NCBI GenBank assembly: GCA_902373515.1
Contig: CABKML010000028.1
Span: 1-15,700, forward strand
Length of the DNA stretch: 15,700 nucleotides
Direction: 5' to 3'
From: an uncultured Eubacteriales bacterium
GTDB lineage: Bacteria; Bacillota; Clostridia; Saccharofermentanales; Fastidiosipilaceae
Below, piece by piece: positions 8,701 through 15,700 of the stretch. A model generated the notes under the pieces. The model was not told the origin of the DNA, searched no databases, and saw nothing but the letters and a program-made list of their open reading frames with translations. Within the stretch, counting starts at the first letter, position 1. Each line of letters starts with the position of its first letter. Made by a program: the position numbers and the translations under genes.

Positions 8701-11700
8701 TTTAGCAAGGTATGTTGGCTGGGGAGGACTTGCTGATGTATTCGATGAAGAAAAAGGCGGACAGTGGAAAGAAGTAAGGAGCTTTCTAAAAGAGAACTTA
8801 TCGCAGGCAGAATATGAAGCTGCAAGAGAATCTACTTTAACGAGCTTTTACACACCGAAAACAGTGATTGACGGAGTGTATAAGACACTTTTGGATATGG
8901 GATTTAAACAGGGAAACATTTTAGAGCCAAGTATGGGAATAGGGAACTTTATAGGCAATATCCCTGATGAAATGAACAAGTCTAAGTTTTATGGTGTAGA
9001 GCTTGACTCAGTAAGCGGTCGAATTGGAAAACTCTTATACCCTGAAAGTGATATACAGATTAAGGGGCTTGAAGAAACTTCCTTTTCAAATAACTTCTTT
9101 GATGCGATTATCGGCAATGTACCCTTTGGAGAATATAAGGTAAATGACAGGGAGTATAACAAAAATAACTTCCTTATCCATGATTATTTCTTTGCCAAGT
9201 CCATTGATAAAGTAAGAAACGGAGGTATTATTGCCTTTATTACATCAAGCGGAACGATGGATAAAAAGGACGAAAGTGTAAGACGCTACCTTGCAGCAAG
9301 AGCAGAGTTTTTAGGAGCGATAAGACTTCCGAACGATACCTTTAAGGGCGTAGCAGGAACAGAAGTAACCTCAGATATTATCTTCCTAAAGAAAAGGGAC
9401 AGTATCAGAGAAAGGGATGAGGATTGGATTCACCTTGCTGAAGATGAAAACGGGCTTTTATATAACAAATACTTTGTTGATCATCCTGAACAGGTGCTTG
9501 GTTCTATGGAAGAAATATCCGGAAGATTTGGGAATACAATAGCTTGCCTGCCAAAAGAAAACACAGACTTAAAGGAGCTACTGACAAAAGCAAGCGAAGA
9601 AATCGCTAAAAATGCTAATTATGAAGAAATAGAGCTACTTGATGATGAAATAACTTCTATCCCTGCAACCGATGATGTAAAGAACTTCTCTTATACCTTG
9701 ATTGACGATGAAGTCTATTACAGAGAAAACTCACTTTTTATCAAAAAGGAAGTATCAGACAAGAATAAAGAAAAAATCAAGGATTACCTTGAGCTGAATG
9801 CTGCCTTAAAAGATGTGATTTACAAGCAGAAAGAAGATTTTAACGAAGAAGAAATCAAGGCTTCACAGGAAAAACTAAATGAAGTATATGATAACTTTTC
9901 AAAGAAACATGGCTTTGTAAATAACCTAAGTAATACCAGAGCCTTGAAAGAGGATAGCAACTTCTCGCTTGTTTCCTCCATAGAAATCCTTGATGAAGAA
10001 GAAAACTTCAAAGCAAAGGGAGATATTTTTTCCAAGCGAACAATCACAAAGGCGAAGGTTATCGACCATGTAGACACTTCCCTTGGAGCTCTTGTTTTAT
10101 CGGTATCTGAAAAAGGATATGTGGATTTTGAGTATATGGGAAGCCTTACAGATAAAGACAGACCGACTATGATAGAAGAACTTAGAGGAGAAATCTATCT
10201 AAACATCAGAGAAGAACAAAACTTTTATAGACCATTATCTTTTAACCTTGAAGATGGAGATCTACCTTTTGCTTGTGCAAACGGCAGTAATTCATACAAA
10301 TATGGCTATGTAACAAAGGATGAGTACCTAAGCGGAAATATCAGAGATAAGATTGCCATAGTAGACAGTTACCTTGCAAAGTTAAGACAAACGGAAAGAG
10401 AGTTACCTCATCTTGGCTATGCGGAAGATGGAAAAGAAAAAGAGCTGATAAGCTATGAGATGAACCGTTTGGAATACCAAAAGGCAGAGCTTACAAAAGT
10501 TCTTCCAAAAGAGCTTGAAGCAAGTGAAATCAACGTAAGACTCGGAGCTACTTGGATACCGAATAAGGATATTGAAAAATTCATCTTTGAAACGCTGAAA
10601 ACTCCGGGATATGCCAAATGGGATATTAAGGTTAAGTTTTCAAACCTCACAAGTGAATGGAATGTAGAAGGAAAGAGCAGGGACAGAGGAAATGACCTTG
10701 CAGAGATGACCTACGGAACCTCAAGGGTAAATGCCTATAAGCTGATTGAAGATGCTCTAAATTTAAAAGAAACAAAGGTATTTGACCAGATTGTAAATCC
10801 GGACGGCTCGAAAACTTCTGTATTAAATAAAAAGGAAACGCTTCTTGCAGGGCAGAAACAGGAGCTTATAAAAGAAGAATTTAAGAACTGGATATTTAGC
10901 GACCAAGAACGTAGAAACAGGCTTGTAAAGTTATATAACGAGCGTTTTAACTCTATCCGCAACAGAGAATATGACGGCAGCAACCTTTCTTTTGAGGGAA
11001 TGACCACAGAAATTGATTTAAGACCTCATCAAAGAAATGCCATAGCAAGAAGCCTTTATGGAGGAAATACCTTGCTTGCCCATGTGGTAGGTAGTGGTAA
11101 GACCTTTGAAATGGTGGCGTCTGCGATGGAAAGTAAAAGGCTTGGAATGTGCAGTAAGTCCTTGTTTGTTGTCCCCAATCACTTAACAGGTCAAATCGGT
11201 CGTGAGTTTATGCAGCTATATCCGTCAGCTAACATTATGGTTGCAGATAAGAAAGACTTTGAGCCGAAAAACAGAAAAAGATTTATCGGAAGAATTGCCA
11301 CAGGAGAGTATGATGCCGTTGTAATCGGGCATACGCAGTTTGAAAAGATCCCGATGAGTAAGGAATATCAGGAGAAGCATATCCAAGATCAGATTGATGA
11401 AATTATAAACTATGTGGAGGAATATAAGCATGACAGAAATCAGAACTTTACGGTAAAGCAGCTTGAAAAAACAAAAAAGAAGCTGGAAACAAGGCTTGAA
11501 AAGTTAAACGATGATTTTAAAAAAGATGATGTCATAACCTTTGAGGAATTAGGTGTAGATAAGCTCTTTATTGACGAGGCACATAATTACAAAAATCTCT
11601 ATCTTTACACCAAAATGAGAAATGTAGCAGGTATTGGACAGTCTGAAGCCTTTAAGTCCTCCGATATGTTTATGAAGTGCAGATACATGGATGAAATGAC

Positions 11701-12625
11701 AGGTGGAAAAGGTATTGTCTTTGCCACAGGAACGCCTGTCAGTAACTCGATGACAGAGCTTTATACTATGCAGCGTTATCTTCAGTATGAAAGCCTTAAA
11801 AAGAATAATTTGGAGCATTTTGATAGCTGGGCTTCTACCTTTGGTGAAACGCAGTCAGCTTTTGAATTATCTCCGGAGGGAACAGGGTATAGAGTAAAGA
11901 CAAGATTTTCCAAGTTCTATAACCTTCCTGAACTAATGAGTATGTTTAAGGAAGTTGCGGACATCCAAACAGCAGATATGCTAAATCTTCCAACACCTGA
12001 AGCACACTATGAAGTTATTAAAACTTTGCCAAGTGAGGAGCAAAAGGAAATCCTAAAGAGCCTTTCTGAAAGAGCTGATGATGTAAGAAACAGGATAGTA
12101 GAGCCTGACGAAGATAATATGCTTAAAATTACCAATGACGGCAAGAAACTCGCCTTAGATCAGCGTTTAATCAATCCACTGCTTCCGGATAATCCTGACA
12201 GCAAGGTCAATGTGTGCGTGAAAAATGTTTTTGCCATTTGGGATAAGACAAAAGAAAATAAGTCAACACAGCTACTATTTTCTGATATGTCCACACCGAA
12301 AGGCGATGGAGAATTTAACATCTATGATGATATTAGAGAAAAACTTGTAGCTATGGGAATACCGAAAGAAGAAATTGCCTTTATCCACGAGGCTAATTCC
12401 GATAAGCAAAAGGATGAACTCTTTGCAAAGGTAAGGAAAGGTGAGATTCGTATTTTAATGGGTTCTACACAGAAAATGGGAGCCGGAACGAATGTGCAAA
12501 ACAAGCTGATTGCACTTCATGATTTAGACGTCCCATGGCGTCCTGCCGATGTAGGACGGATTTTGCGGACATTCAAAATAAAAAAGAATGTGGAGGTAAC
12601 AGACAATGGCAAAGACAATTTTTGA
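5777..12625 (+). CDS. Giant ICE methyltransferase-helicase (SNF2/DEAD-like), truncated at both ends
   Basis: Large ICE protein combining a DNA adenine methyltransferase-like domain with a superfamily 2 helicase; such proteins are thought to protect or process element DNA. Counting the TTG at 5777 as residue 1 (ATG at 5780 is an alternative): a [10 protein letters not shown] region near the start, a Gly/Glu/Arg-rich linker (about 105-245), two similar small domains (about 290-375 and 495-592), a DUF2958-like segment with SNWTWY near 655-661, and a methyltransferase core with EPSMGIGNF (1050-1058) and GNVPF (1113-1117). The helicase has GSGKT (1772-1776), DEAH (1933-1936), TGTP (1984-1987) and [11 protein letters not shown] (2229-2239). 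After WRPAD (2254-2258) the expected EQRxGRIxRQG motif VI is missing and 24 unrelated residues follow. The N-terminus is also cut, next to the repA stub. Helicase activity is probably lost. Confidence 0.85.
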   Translation: MMHELGVTDENRISFAKFVRDSVSYAVAARFNLGYPMDYELLRENLQRLDSVSLMNFGEFVSDISENIINLTFLKSKEIELQKEVATSKRLRYNNIKEKSEEVEENGVFEGSTRGSKKLSGERVQRTGEYGRNSGENQGEYVKQLGGRNELYEGISEPDLRIHEVGLPFRERGGEPIRDVSGSIHGEEAGISLDGNSEASKQLYEIREAELDEGMEHRERGRSNVLGDDFSLKRSDNQGSGGKLKENTEAEIKEAEKASFSLPENSYGQTRLTIPLTENDIDTVLINGGNHDGGRLPVIAEFSKGKSIEELGEYLKDTFKGGNGFYIDEREVSSWYSDKGIHLAYGTSAREDDTQVLNWNDAAKRINELLNSGEFATNVELFEALDYERDRISESLWYLSHDLSEEGKEQGYFELFERGGGFSEETKRLSEALKNPEYLKETIREYDRFIAGYKENRNVLRFHYHKVDSLYQKLQELELPRKEYSTNLTELPKVKSFITEDEVLESLSRGSGVDRGKERITKFFKENHTLQEKANFLKDEYGIGGHSHAVSGAMGSDEWHDAKGLKLQKNDCNDVFLTWTSVAKHIDELFSKNLYLEEKETENKSKIEEPQYYSKDAPENLMTDEMLERVPELYAQEDVALADKEVHAAYIIPFRSNWTWYMTEYDRESGDAFGLVLGIEPEWGYFNLEELKELNAQRLILEDFPKTFRELKDTELKKQMDEQELQSVFNGELSFVEEELEAPEETEEVRRADTVQATLFDYLKEREEVELNKKEEIPLEDFAVKAGDTVYFHHEEYKVREISKNEITGKNDLWLDPVRQGNHQIPIVAFTDNEDLMKQISLERPNFIVGDEVKYKDKDYTITRFDDMGNNLKTVTVKDNTEYLGGMITGSDVIPYRLEGDLERVFQNQTYKHPEQTTEEVEIKKAEAHNFKIKEETLPDKLSPSERLNNNLEAISMLNRIERGERDLDITAQKVLARYVGWGGLADVFDEEKGGQWKEVRSFLKENLSQAEYEAARESTLTSFYTPKTVIDGVYKTLLDMGFKQGNILEPSMGIGNFIGNIPDEMNKSKFYGVELDSVSGRIGKLLYPESDIQIKGLEETSFSNNFFDAIIGNVPFGEYKVNDREYNKNNFLIHDYFFAKSIDKVRNGGIIAFITSSGTMDKKDESVRRYLAARAEFLGAIRLPNDTFKGVAGTEVTSDIIFLKKRDSIRERDEDWIHLAEDENGLLYNKYFVDHPEQVLGSMEEISGRFGNTIACLPKENTDLKELLTKASEEIAKNANYEEIELLDDEITSIPATDDVKNFSYTLIDDEVYYRENSLFIKKEVSDKNKEKIKDYLELNAALKDVIYKQKEDFNEEEIKASQEKLNEVYDNFSKKHGFVNNLSNTRALKEDSNFSLVSSIEILDEEENFKAKGDIFSKRTITKAKVIDHVDTSLGALVLSVSEKGYVDFEYMGSLTDKDRPTMIEELRGEIYLNIREEQNFYRPLSFNLEDGDLPFACANGSNSYKYGYVTKDEYLSGNIRDKIAIVDSYLAKLRQTERELPHLGYAEDGKEKELISYEMNRLEYQKAELTKVLPKELEASEINVRLGATWIPNKDIEKFIFETLKTPGYAKWDIKVKFSNLTSEWNVEGKSRDRGNDLAEMTYGTSRVNAYKLIEDALNLKETKVFDQIVNPDGSKTSVLNKKETLLAGQKQELIKEEFKNWIFSDQERRNRLVKLYNERFNSIRNREYDGSNLSFEGMTTEIDLRPHQRNAIARSLYGGNTLLAHVVGSGKTFEMVASAMESKRLGMCSKSLFVVPNHLTGQIGREFMQLYPSANIMVADKKDFEPKNRKRFIGRIATGEYDAVVIGHTQFEKIPMSKEYQEKHIQDQIDEIINYVEEYKHDRNQNFTVKQLEKTKKKLETRLEKLNDDFKKDDVITFEELGVDKLFIDEAHNYKNLYLYTKMRNVAGIGQSEAFKSSDMFMKCRYMDEMTGGKGIVFATGTPVSNSMTELYTMQRYLQYESLKKNNLEHFDSWASTFGETQSAFELSPEGTGYRVKTRFSKFYNLPELMSMFKEVADIQTADMLNLPTPEAHYEVIKTLPSEEQKEILKSLSERADDVRNRIVEPDEDNMLKITNDGKKLALDQRLINPLLPDNPDSKVNVCVKNVFAIWDKTKENKSTQLLFSDMSTPKGDGEFNIYDDIREKLVAMGIPKEEIAFIHEANSDKQKDELFAKVRKGEIRILMGSTQKMGAGTNVQNKLIALHDLDVPWRPADVGRILRTFKIKKNVEVTDNGKDNF
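6093..6509 (+). CDS. Nested acidic 138-residue protein, TnpV-like, in the +1 frame of the helicase gene
   Basis: A 138-codon ORF lies wholly inside the giant helicase gene in the +1 frame. GAGGAGG (6077-6083), one of the best Shine-Dalgarno sequences in the window, sits 9 nt before its ATG. The product looks like a folded protein, with regular helices, three Trp, and hydrophobic and acidic residues alternating. In the helicase frame the same DNA encodes a low-complexity Gly/Arg/Glu linker. Residues about 57-90 (RLDYL, then a Tyr, then HLMEIQRRA) and the ending KEVIIKEVV line up with the tnpV product at 12606 ([24 protein letters not shown]). I therefore call it TnpV-like; this comes from reading the two proteins, not from a search. 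TnpV was first named in Tn4451-type clostridial transposons and its function is unclear. Expression would need a promoter inside the helicase gene or coupling to its translation. Confidence 0.6.
   Translation: MVYLKDLLEEAKNYPENEFSELESTDEIVEKIRENTLNSLEEETSFMKEFPNPIYAFMRLDYLSESEEESLYEMLVDLYMEKKLVSHLMEIQRRASNFMKLEKPNWMKAWNIESEDDPTYWAMISALKEVIIKEVVES
12551..12605 (+). other. Junction between truncated helicase and inserted tnpV-tet(O) DNA
   Basis: Helicase homology stops at about 12550, after the codons for WRPAD. The next 55 nt read through in frame as unrelated residues, and the ORF stops inside tnpV at 12623-12625, overlapping it by 20 nt. GGAGGT (12592-12597) is the tnpV ribosome-binding site. 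I see no inverted repeat or recognisable transposon end here, and the matching right junction is not identifiable. Confidence 0.55.
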
Positions 12626-12980
12626 GGAAATGGGCGGCAAATACGAAAGGCAAGGCGATTATTTAATACCGTGCTTAACTGTACCCGCCGAAGAAGAACA
12701 GCCGATAGGCATCTGGGGACAGCGGCATTTGGATTATCTGAAGCATCACTGCAAAGTTACATACACCAATCTTCTTACAAGCGGCAGACTTAACGCTTAC
12801 CTTGCCGACATTGACAGACAGGCACAGGAACGCTTTGAAAGGCTCATAGAGGGTATGAAACAGGCACAGGGCATAACGGAACAGCTAAAGGCAGAAAACG
12901 CCTTAGAATGGACAGGATGCCTCAATAACATAAGGGCTTGTGCGAGGGAGATTGTGGAAAAGGAAATTATTTTTGCATAA
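12606..12980 (+). CDS. tnpV: TnpV family protein
   Basis: A 124-residue protein with the characteristic TnpV opening (KTIFEEMGG, then GDYLIPCL), the central [13 protein letters not shown] and [22 protein letters not shown], and the ending [11 protein letters not shown]. The length is typical for the family. TnpV proteins are encoded in clostridial mobile elements such as Tn4451, but they are not proven transposases and their role is unknown. The start at 12606 has GGAGGT 8 nt upstream. A strong terminator follows 11 nt after the stop, so tnpV is a separate unit from tet(O). It lies at the left edge of the DNA that interrupts the helicase gene and probably came in with tet(O). Confidence 0.88.
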   Translation: MAKTIFEEMGGKYERQGDYLIPCLTVPAEEEQPIGIWGQRHLDYLKHHCKVTYTNLLTSGRLNAYLADIDRQAQERFERLIEGMKQAQGITEQLKAENALEWTGCLNNIRACAREIVEKEIIFA

Positions 12981-12991
12981 ACAGATGATTA

Positions 12992-13019
12992 GTGGCAGGG
13001 GGAAATCCTGCCGCTTTTT
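12992..13019 (+). terminator. Intrinsic terminator after tnpV
   Basis: GTGGCAGG (12992-12999) pairs with CCTGCCGC (13007-13014), one G-U, around a 7-nt loop, followed by TTTTT at 13015-13019. It would isolate the tet(O) promoter from upstream transcription. Confidence 0.85.
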
Positions 13020-13037
13020 CTGCTTTAGTTTGTCAGC

Positions 13038-13066
13038 TTGACAAATAAAGGGTTAAGGAATATAAT
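13038..13066 (+). promoter_or_regulatory. Consensus promoter of the tet(O) leader
   Basis: TTGACA (13038-13043) and TATAAT (13061-13066) both match the sigma-A consensus exactly, with 17-nt spacing. Transcription should start near 13073, giving an untranslated leader of about 270 nt before tet(O). Confidence 0.92.
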
Positions 13067-13098
13067 TAGATTCAGTATTATACAAGGAGTTAATAAAT

Positions 13099-13122
13099 AT
13101 GCGGCAAGGTATTCTTAAATAA
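13099..13122 (+). CDS. Seven-residue leader peptide (MRQGILK) of the tet(O) attenuator
   Basis: A short ORF reads MRQGILK and then TAA. AAGGAG (13084-13089) lies 9 nt before the ATG. From memory the same short peptide occurs in the leader of tet(M) on Tn916. Its coding sequence forms the 5' arm of a leader stem (13109-13119), so ribosome movement over it can decide how the leader folds. Confidence 0.7.
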   Translation: MRQGILK

Positions 13123-13211
13123 ACTGTCAATTTGATAGTGGGAACAAAAAGTAGCAGTCCCGTTTCACTTTTAATATGGGGCTTAGTTTTTTGTACCCAG
13201 TTTAAGAATAC
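13109..13211 (+). promoter_or_regulatory. Long-range leader stem of the tet(O) attenuator
   Basis: GTATTCTTAAA (13109-13119), within the leader peptide gene, pairs perfectly over 11 bp with TTTAAGAATAC (13201-13211). Inside it, TGGGAACAAAAA (from about 13139) pairs with TTTTTGTACCCA (to about 13200) with one mismatch. A further hairpin follows at 13233-13260 (GCCC and AAAACA pairing with TGTTTT and GGGC, one G-G mismatch). The layout matches the transcriptional attenuation model described for tet(M) of Tn916, in which tetracycline-slowed ribosomes on the leader change the fold. Applying that model here is inference. Confidence 0.7.
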
Positions 13212-13273
13212 TTTTATCATGTAATTTTATATGCCCGAAAACATATAAGTGTTTTGGGGCTATTGGAGTTATT

Positions 13274-13310
13274 TACCCAGTGATAGGAGTATTTATCACT
13301 GGGTATTTTT
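13274..13310 (+). terminator. Attenuator terminator before tet(O)
   Basis: TACCCAGTGATA (13274-13285) and TATCACTGGGTA (13294-13305) form a perfect 12-bp stem with an 8-nt loop, followed by TTTTT (13306-13310). It ends 36 nt before the tet(O) start, so it should stop most transcripts unless the leader folds otherwise. Confidence 0.88.
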
Positions 13311-13346
13311 ATGCCCTTTTTTGGGTGTTGATAGGAGGAAAATCAC

Positions 13347-15266
13347 ATGAAAATAATTAACTTAGGCATTCTGGCTCACGTTGACGCAGGAAAGACAACA
13401 TTAACGGAGAGTTTATTGTATACCAGTGGTGCAATTGCAGAACCAGGGAGCGTAGATAAAGGCACAACAAGGACAGATACAATGAATTTGGAGCGTCAAA
13501 GGGGAATCACTATCCAGACAGCAGTGACATCTTTTCAGTGGGAGGATGTAAAAGTCAACATTATAGATACGCCAGGCCATATGGATTTTTTGGCGGAAGT
13601 ATACCGTTCTTTATCCGTATTAGACGGAGCAGTATTATTAGTTTCTGCAAAGGATGGCATACAGGCACAGACCCGTATACTGTTTCATGCACTACAGACA
13701 ATGAAGATTCCGACAATTTTTTTCATCAATAAAATTGACCAAGAGGGGATTGATTTGCCAATGGTATATCAAGAAATGAAAGCAAAGCTTTCTTCGGAAA
13801 TTATAGTGAAGCAAAAGGTTGGGCAGCATCCCCATATAAATGTAACGGACAATGACGATATGGAACAGTGGGATGCGGTAATTATGGGAAACGATGAACT
13901 ATTAGAGAAATATATGTCAGGGAAACCGTTTAAAATGTCAGAACTGGAACAGGAAGAAAACAGGAGATTCCAAAACGGAACGTTATTTCCCGTTTATCAC
14001 GGAAGTGCTAAAAACAATCTGGGGATTCGGCAGCTTATAGAAGTGATTGCCAGTAAGTTTTATTCATCAACGCCTGAAGGTCAATCTGAACTATGCGGGC
14101 AGGTTTTTAAGATTGAATATTCAGAGAAAAGGCGGCGTTTTGTTTATGTGCGTATATATAGCGGAACATTGCATTTGAGGGATGTTATTAAAATATCTGA
14201 AAAAGAGAAAATAAAAATCACAGAGATGTGTGTTCCGACAAACGGTGAATTATATTCATCCGATACAGCCTGCTCTGGTGATATTGTAATTTTACCAAAT
14301 GATGTTTTGCAGCTAAACAGTATTTTGGGGAACGAAATGCTGTTGCCGCAGAGAAAATTTATTGAAAATCCTCTCCCTATGCTCCAAACAACGATTGCAG
14401 TAAAGAAATCTGAACAGCGGGAAATATTGCTTGGGGCACTTACAGAAATTTCAGATGGCGACCCTCTTTTAAAATATTATGTGGATACTACAACGCATGA
14501 GATTATACTTTCTTTTTTGGGGAATGTGCAGATGGAAGTCATTTGTGCCATCCTTGAGGAAAAATACCATGTGGAGGCAGAAATAAAAGAGCCTACTGTT
14601 ATATATATGGAAAGACCGCTTAGAAAAGCAGAATATACCATCCACATAGAAGTCCCGCCAAATCCTTTCTGGGCTTCTGTCGGGTTGTCCATAGAGCCGC
14701 TCCCTATTGGAAGCGGAGTGCAGTATGAAAGCAGAGTTTCACTTGGATATTTAAATCAATCGTTCCAAAATGCGGTTATGGAGGGGGTTCTTTATGGCTG
14801 CGAGCAGGGGCTGTATGGATGGAAAGTGACAGACTGTAAAATCTGTTTTGAATATGGATTGTATTATAGTCCTGTAAGTACCCCCGCAGACTTTCGGCTG
14901 CTTTCCCCTATCGTATTGGAGCAGGCTTAAAAAAAAGCAGGGACAGAACTATTAGAGCCATATCTCCACTTTGAAATTTATGCACCGCAGGAATATCTCT
15001 CACGGGCGTATCATGATGCTCCAAGGTATTGTGCAGATATTGTAAGTACTCAGATAAAGAATGACGAGGTCATTCTGAAAGGAGAAATCCCTGCTAGATG
15101 TATTCAAGAATACAGGAACGATTTAACTTGTTTCACAAATGGGCAGGGAGTCTGCTTGACAGAGTTAAAAGGATACCAGCCAGCTATTGGTAAATTTATT
15201 TGCCAACCCCGCCGCCCGAATAGCCGTATAGATAAGGTTCGGCATATGTTCCACAAGTTAGCTTAA
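13347..15266 (+). pseudogene. tet(O): tet(O) ribosomal protection gene, interrupted by an in-frame TAA at codon 528
   Basis: EF-G-like GTPase that removes tetracycline from the ribosome. The sequence matches Tet(O) as I remember it almost throughout. Visible are AHVDAGKT (10-17), DTPGH (74-78), NKID (128-131) and the domain IV loop YYSPVS (506-511), which reaches the decoding centre. Codon 528 is TAA (14928-14930) where TTA (Leu) is expected. The same frame then runs on without a break for 111 codons, from [12 protein letters not shown] to RHMFHKLA, with a stop at 15264-15266. Total length is exactly the canonical 639 codons plus stop. The T-plus-A tract keeps its length (one T and eight A in place of two and seven), so this is a substitution and not an indel. 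The truncated protein would lack domain V and the C-terminal helix and is probably inactive. AGGAGG (13333-13338) precedes the start. Confidence 0.93.
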
Positions 15267-15317
15267 CAGCTTGCAAAAGTCATATAAAATGAGATTTGAA
15301 AGGATTAGAGACTAATT

Positions 15318-15491
15318 ATGATGAAATGCGAATGGATATTGTGTCCTGTTTGTGGGAGCAAAACCCGTAATAAAATTAGGAAGGACACTGTTTTGGAGAA
15401 TTATCCCCTTTATTGTCCAAAATGCAGACAAGAAAGATTGATTAAAGTTGACAACTTGAAGATAACTGTCATCAAAGAGCCAGACGCTTAA
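15318..15491 (+). CDS. Small Cys-rich KTR-domain protein
   Basis: A 57-residue protein (56 if the second ATG at 15321 is used) with two Cys pairs, CPVCGSKTR near residues 9-17 and YCPKC near 32-36. Together they suggest a zinc ribbon. Proteins of this Cys-rich KTR type are often found just downstream of tet(M), tet(O) or tet(W)-like genes in Firmicutes, and their function is unknown. It lies 51 nt after the tet(O) stop with no terminator between, so it is probably on the tet(O) transcript. No convincing ribosome-binding site stands at normal distance; AAGGA is 14 nt or more away. A terminator follows. Confidence 0.75.
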   Translation: MMKCEWILCPVCGSKTRNKIRKDTVLENYPLYCPKCRQERLIKVDNLKITVIKEPDA

Positions 15492-15496
15492 GACGC

Positions 15497-15543
15497 AGAG
15501 CCGATGAAATTGTGGAACAATTCACGAATCATCGGCTCTTTTT
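15497..15543 (+). terminator. Intrinsic terminator after the KTR gene
   Basis: AGAGCCGATGA (15497-15507) pairs perfectly over 11 bp with TCATCGGCTCT (15529-15539), followed by TTTTT to 15543. An inner stem AATTGT/ACAATT (15508-15513/15517-15522) sits in the loop. It marks the end of the tet(O)-KTR transcript. Confidence 0.88.
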
Positions 15544-15589
15544 GTTTCGTATTTGAAAGAACAAACTCACCAAATAAAAAATGATATGT

Positions 15590-15626
15590 ACCCCTTTTAC
15601 TGGACAAACCAGTGAAAGGGGTTTTT
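15590..15626 (+). promoter_or_regulatory. 14-bp hairpin hiding the IS transposase ribosome-binding site
   Basis: ACCCCTTTTACTGG (15590-15603) pairs with CCAGTGAAAGGGGT (15609-15622) over 14 bp with one G-U, around a 5-nt loop. The 3' arm contains the likely Shine-Dalgarno AAAGGGG (15615-15621), 7 nt before the ATG. TTTTT follows at 15622-15626, so the same structure can also act as a terminator for transcription entering from tet(O). Confidence 0.7.
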
Positions 15627-15628
15627 GT

Positions 15629-15700
15629 ATGAAATACGATTATGCTTTTAAACTTAATGCTGTAGAACTATATCGCTCTGGTCAGTGGATTGAGACACCG
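15629..15700 (+). CDS. IS3-family-like transposase OrfA, N-terminus only
   Basis: The 24 visible codons read MKYDYAFKLNAVELYRSGQW and then IETP, open at the window edge. The pattern YxFKxxxVxLYRxG is the opening of the helix-turn-helix OrfA of many IS3-type transposases, where this domain binds the IS ends. The family call is tentative because the catalytic OrfB is not visible. The start fits the AAAGGGG at 15615-15621. Confidence 0.6.
   Translation, partial: MKYDYAFKLNAVELYRSGQWIETP

Larger units (their letters stand above)
5340..15700 (+). mobile_element. Decayed ICE integrated in rlmD, with nested insertions; right end not in window
   Basis: The element begins in the rlmD tail and continues past the window. 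Visible parts are the rlmD tail, a terminator, a 20-codon repA stub, and a truncated methyltransferase-helicase gene typical of large Firmicute ICEs. An inserted tnpV-tet(O)-KTR segment and the start of an IS follow. No relaxase, coupling protein, VirB4-like ATPase or integrase is visible. The direct junction of repA to the helicase interior indicates that the conjugation region was deleted, so the remnant seen here cannot transfer by itself. Loss of a whole module is inferred from usual ICE gene order; the repA and helicase breakpoints are seen directly. Confidence 0.75.
15587..15700 (+). mobile_element. Left end of an IS3-like insertion sequence, cut by the window edge
   Basis: The segment starts TGTACCCCTTTTACTGG. 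It has the TG start usual for IS3-family ends and is followed within 42 nt by a transposase-like ORF. The right end and any target duplication lie outside the window, so the boundary at 15587 and the family are inferred. Confidence 0.55.

Noticed and set aside
12606..12980. TnpV as the transposase that moved tet(O)
   Set aside because: No recombinase catalytic motif is visible in 124 residues, and no element ends were found around it.
14920..14950. Frameshift in the A-rich tract ending tet(O)
   Set aside because: Reading on in the same frame after TAA gives the complete Tet(O) C-terminus, so the change is a substitution and no base was gained or lost.
1..15700. CRISPR array, tRNA or rRNA genes
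   Set aside because: No regularly spaced repeats and no cloverleaf or rRNA-like sequence were seen on either strand.

Overview
The window joins a chromosomal block to a decayed, multiply inserted mobile element. The chromosomal part (1-about 5340) carries, on one strand, glutamyl-tRNA synthetase (gltX), glutaminyl-tRNA synthetase (glnS) and an rlmD-type 23S rRNA uracil-C5-methyltransferase. Gene style, Shine-Dalgarno sequences and the later elements point to a Firmicute, probably a clostridial anaerobe from an animal or human host. That is inference: no rRNA or species marker is present. The chromosomal genes look visibly more GC-rich than the AT-rich, Glu/Lys-rich DNA that follows.

From about 5340 the sequence is an integrative and conjugative element (ICE) remnant inserted in the 3' end of rlmD. 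The element supplies a new C-terminal tail of about 94 residues to the methyltransferase. After a terminator comes the first 20 codons of a replication initiator gene (RepA_N type). It is cut off and abuts the interior of a giant adenine-methyltransferase/SNF2-type helicase gene. This implies that a large internal deletion has removed the conjugation genes that normally lie between them. The giant ORF (2282 codons from 5777) keeps an N6-adenine methyltransferase core and helicase motifs I, II, III and V. It loses motif VI and the rest at about 12550, where other DNA has been inserted. A 138-codon gene with its own strong Shine-Dalgarno lies nested in the +1 frame of the giant gene's linker (6093-6509) and resembles TnpV proteins.

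The inserted DNA holds tnpV (12606-12980), a terminator, and a tetracycline-resistance unit. That unit has a consensus promoter, a seven-codon leader peptide with attenuator hairpins, tet(O), and a small Cys-rich KTR protein with a terminator. tet(O) is full length (639 sense codons plus one internal stop) but carries an in-frame TTA-to-TAA nonsense change at codon 528. As sequenced it would give a product without its C-terminal domain. At 15587 another insertion sequence begins (IS3-like end, transposase start at 15629); its first gene has a ribosome-binding site buried in a hairpin. It runs off the window.

The most interesting points are the nested tnpV-like gene inside the helicase linker, the host-ICE hybrid RlmD, the repA/helicase deletion fusion with a TGATG overlap, the nonsense-inactivated tet(O) behind an intact attenuator, and the self-shielding start of the IS.
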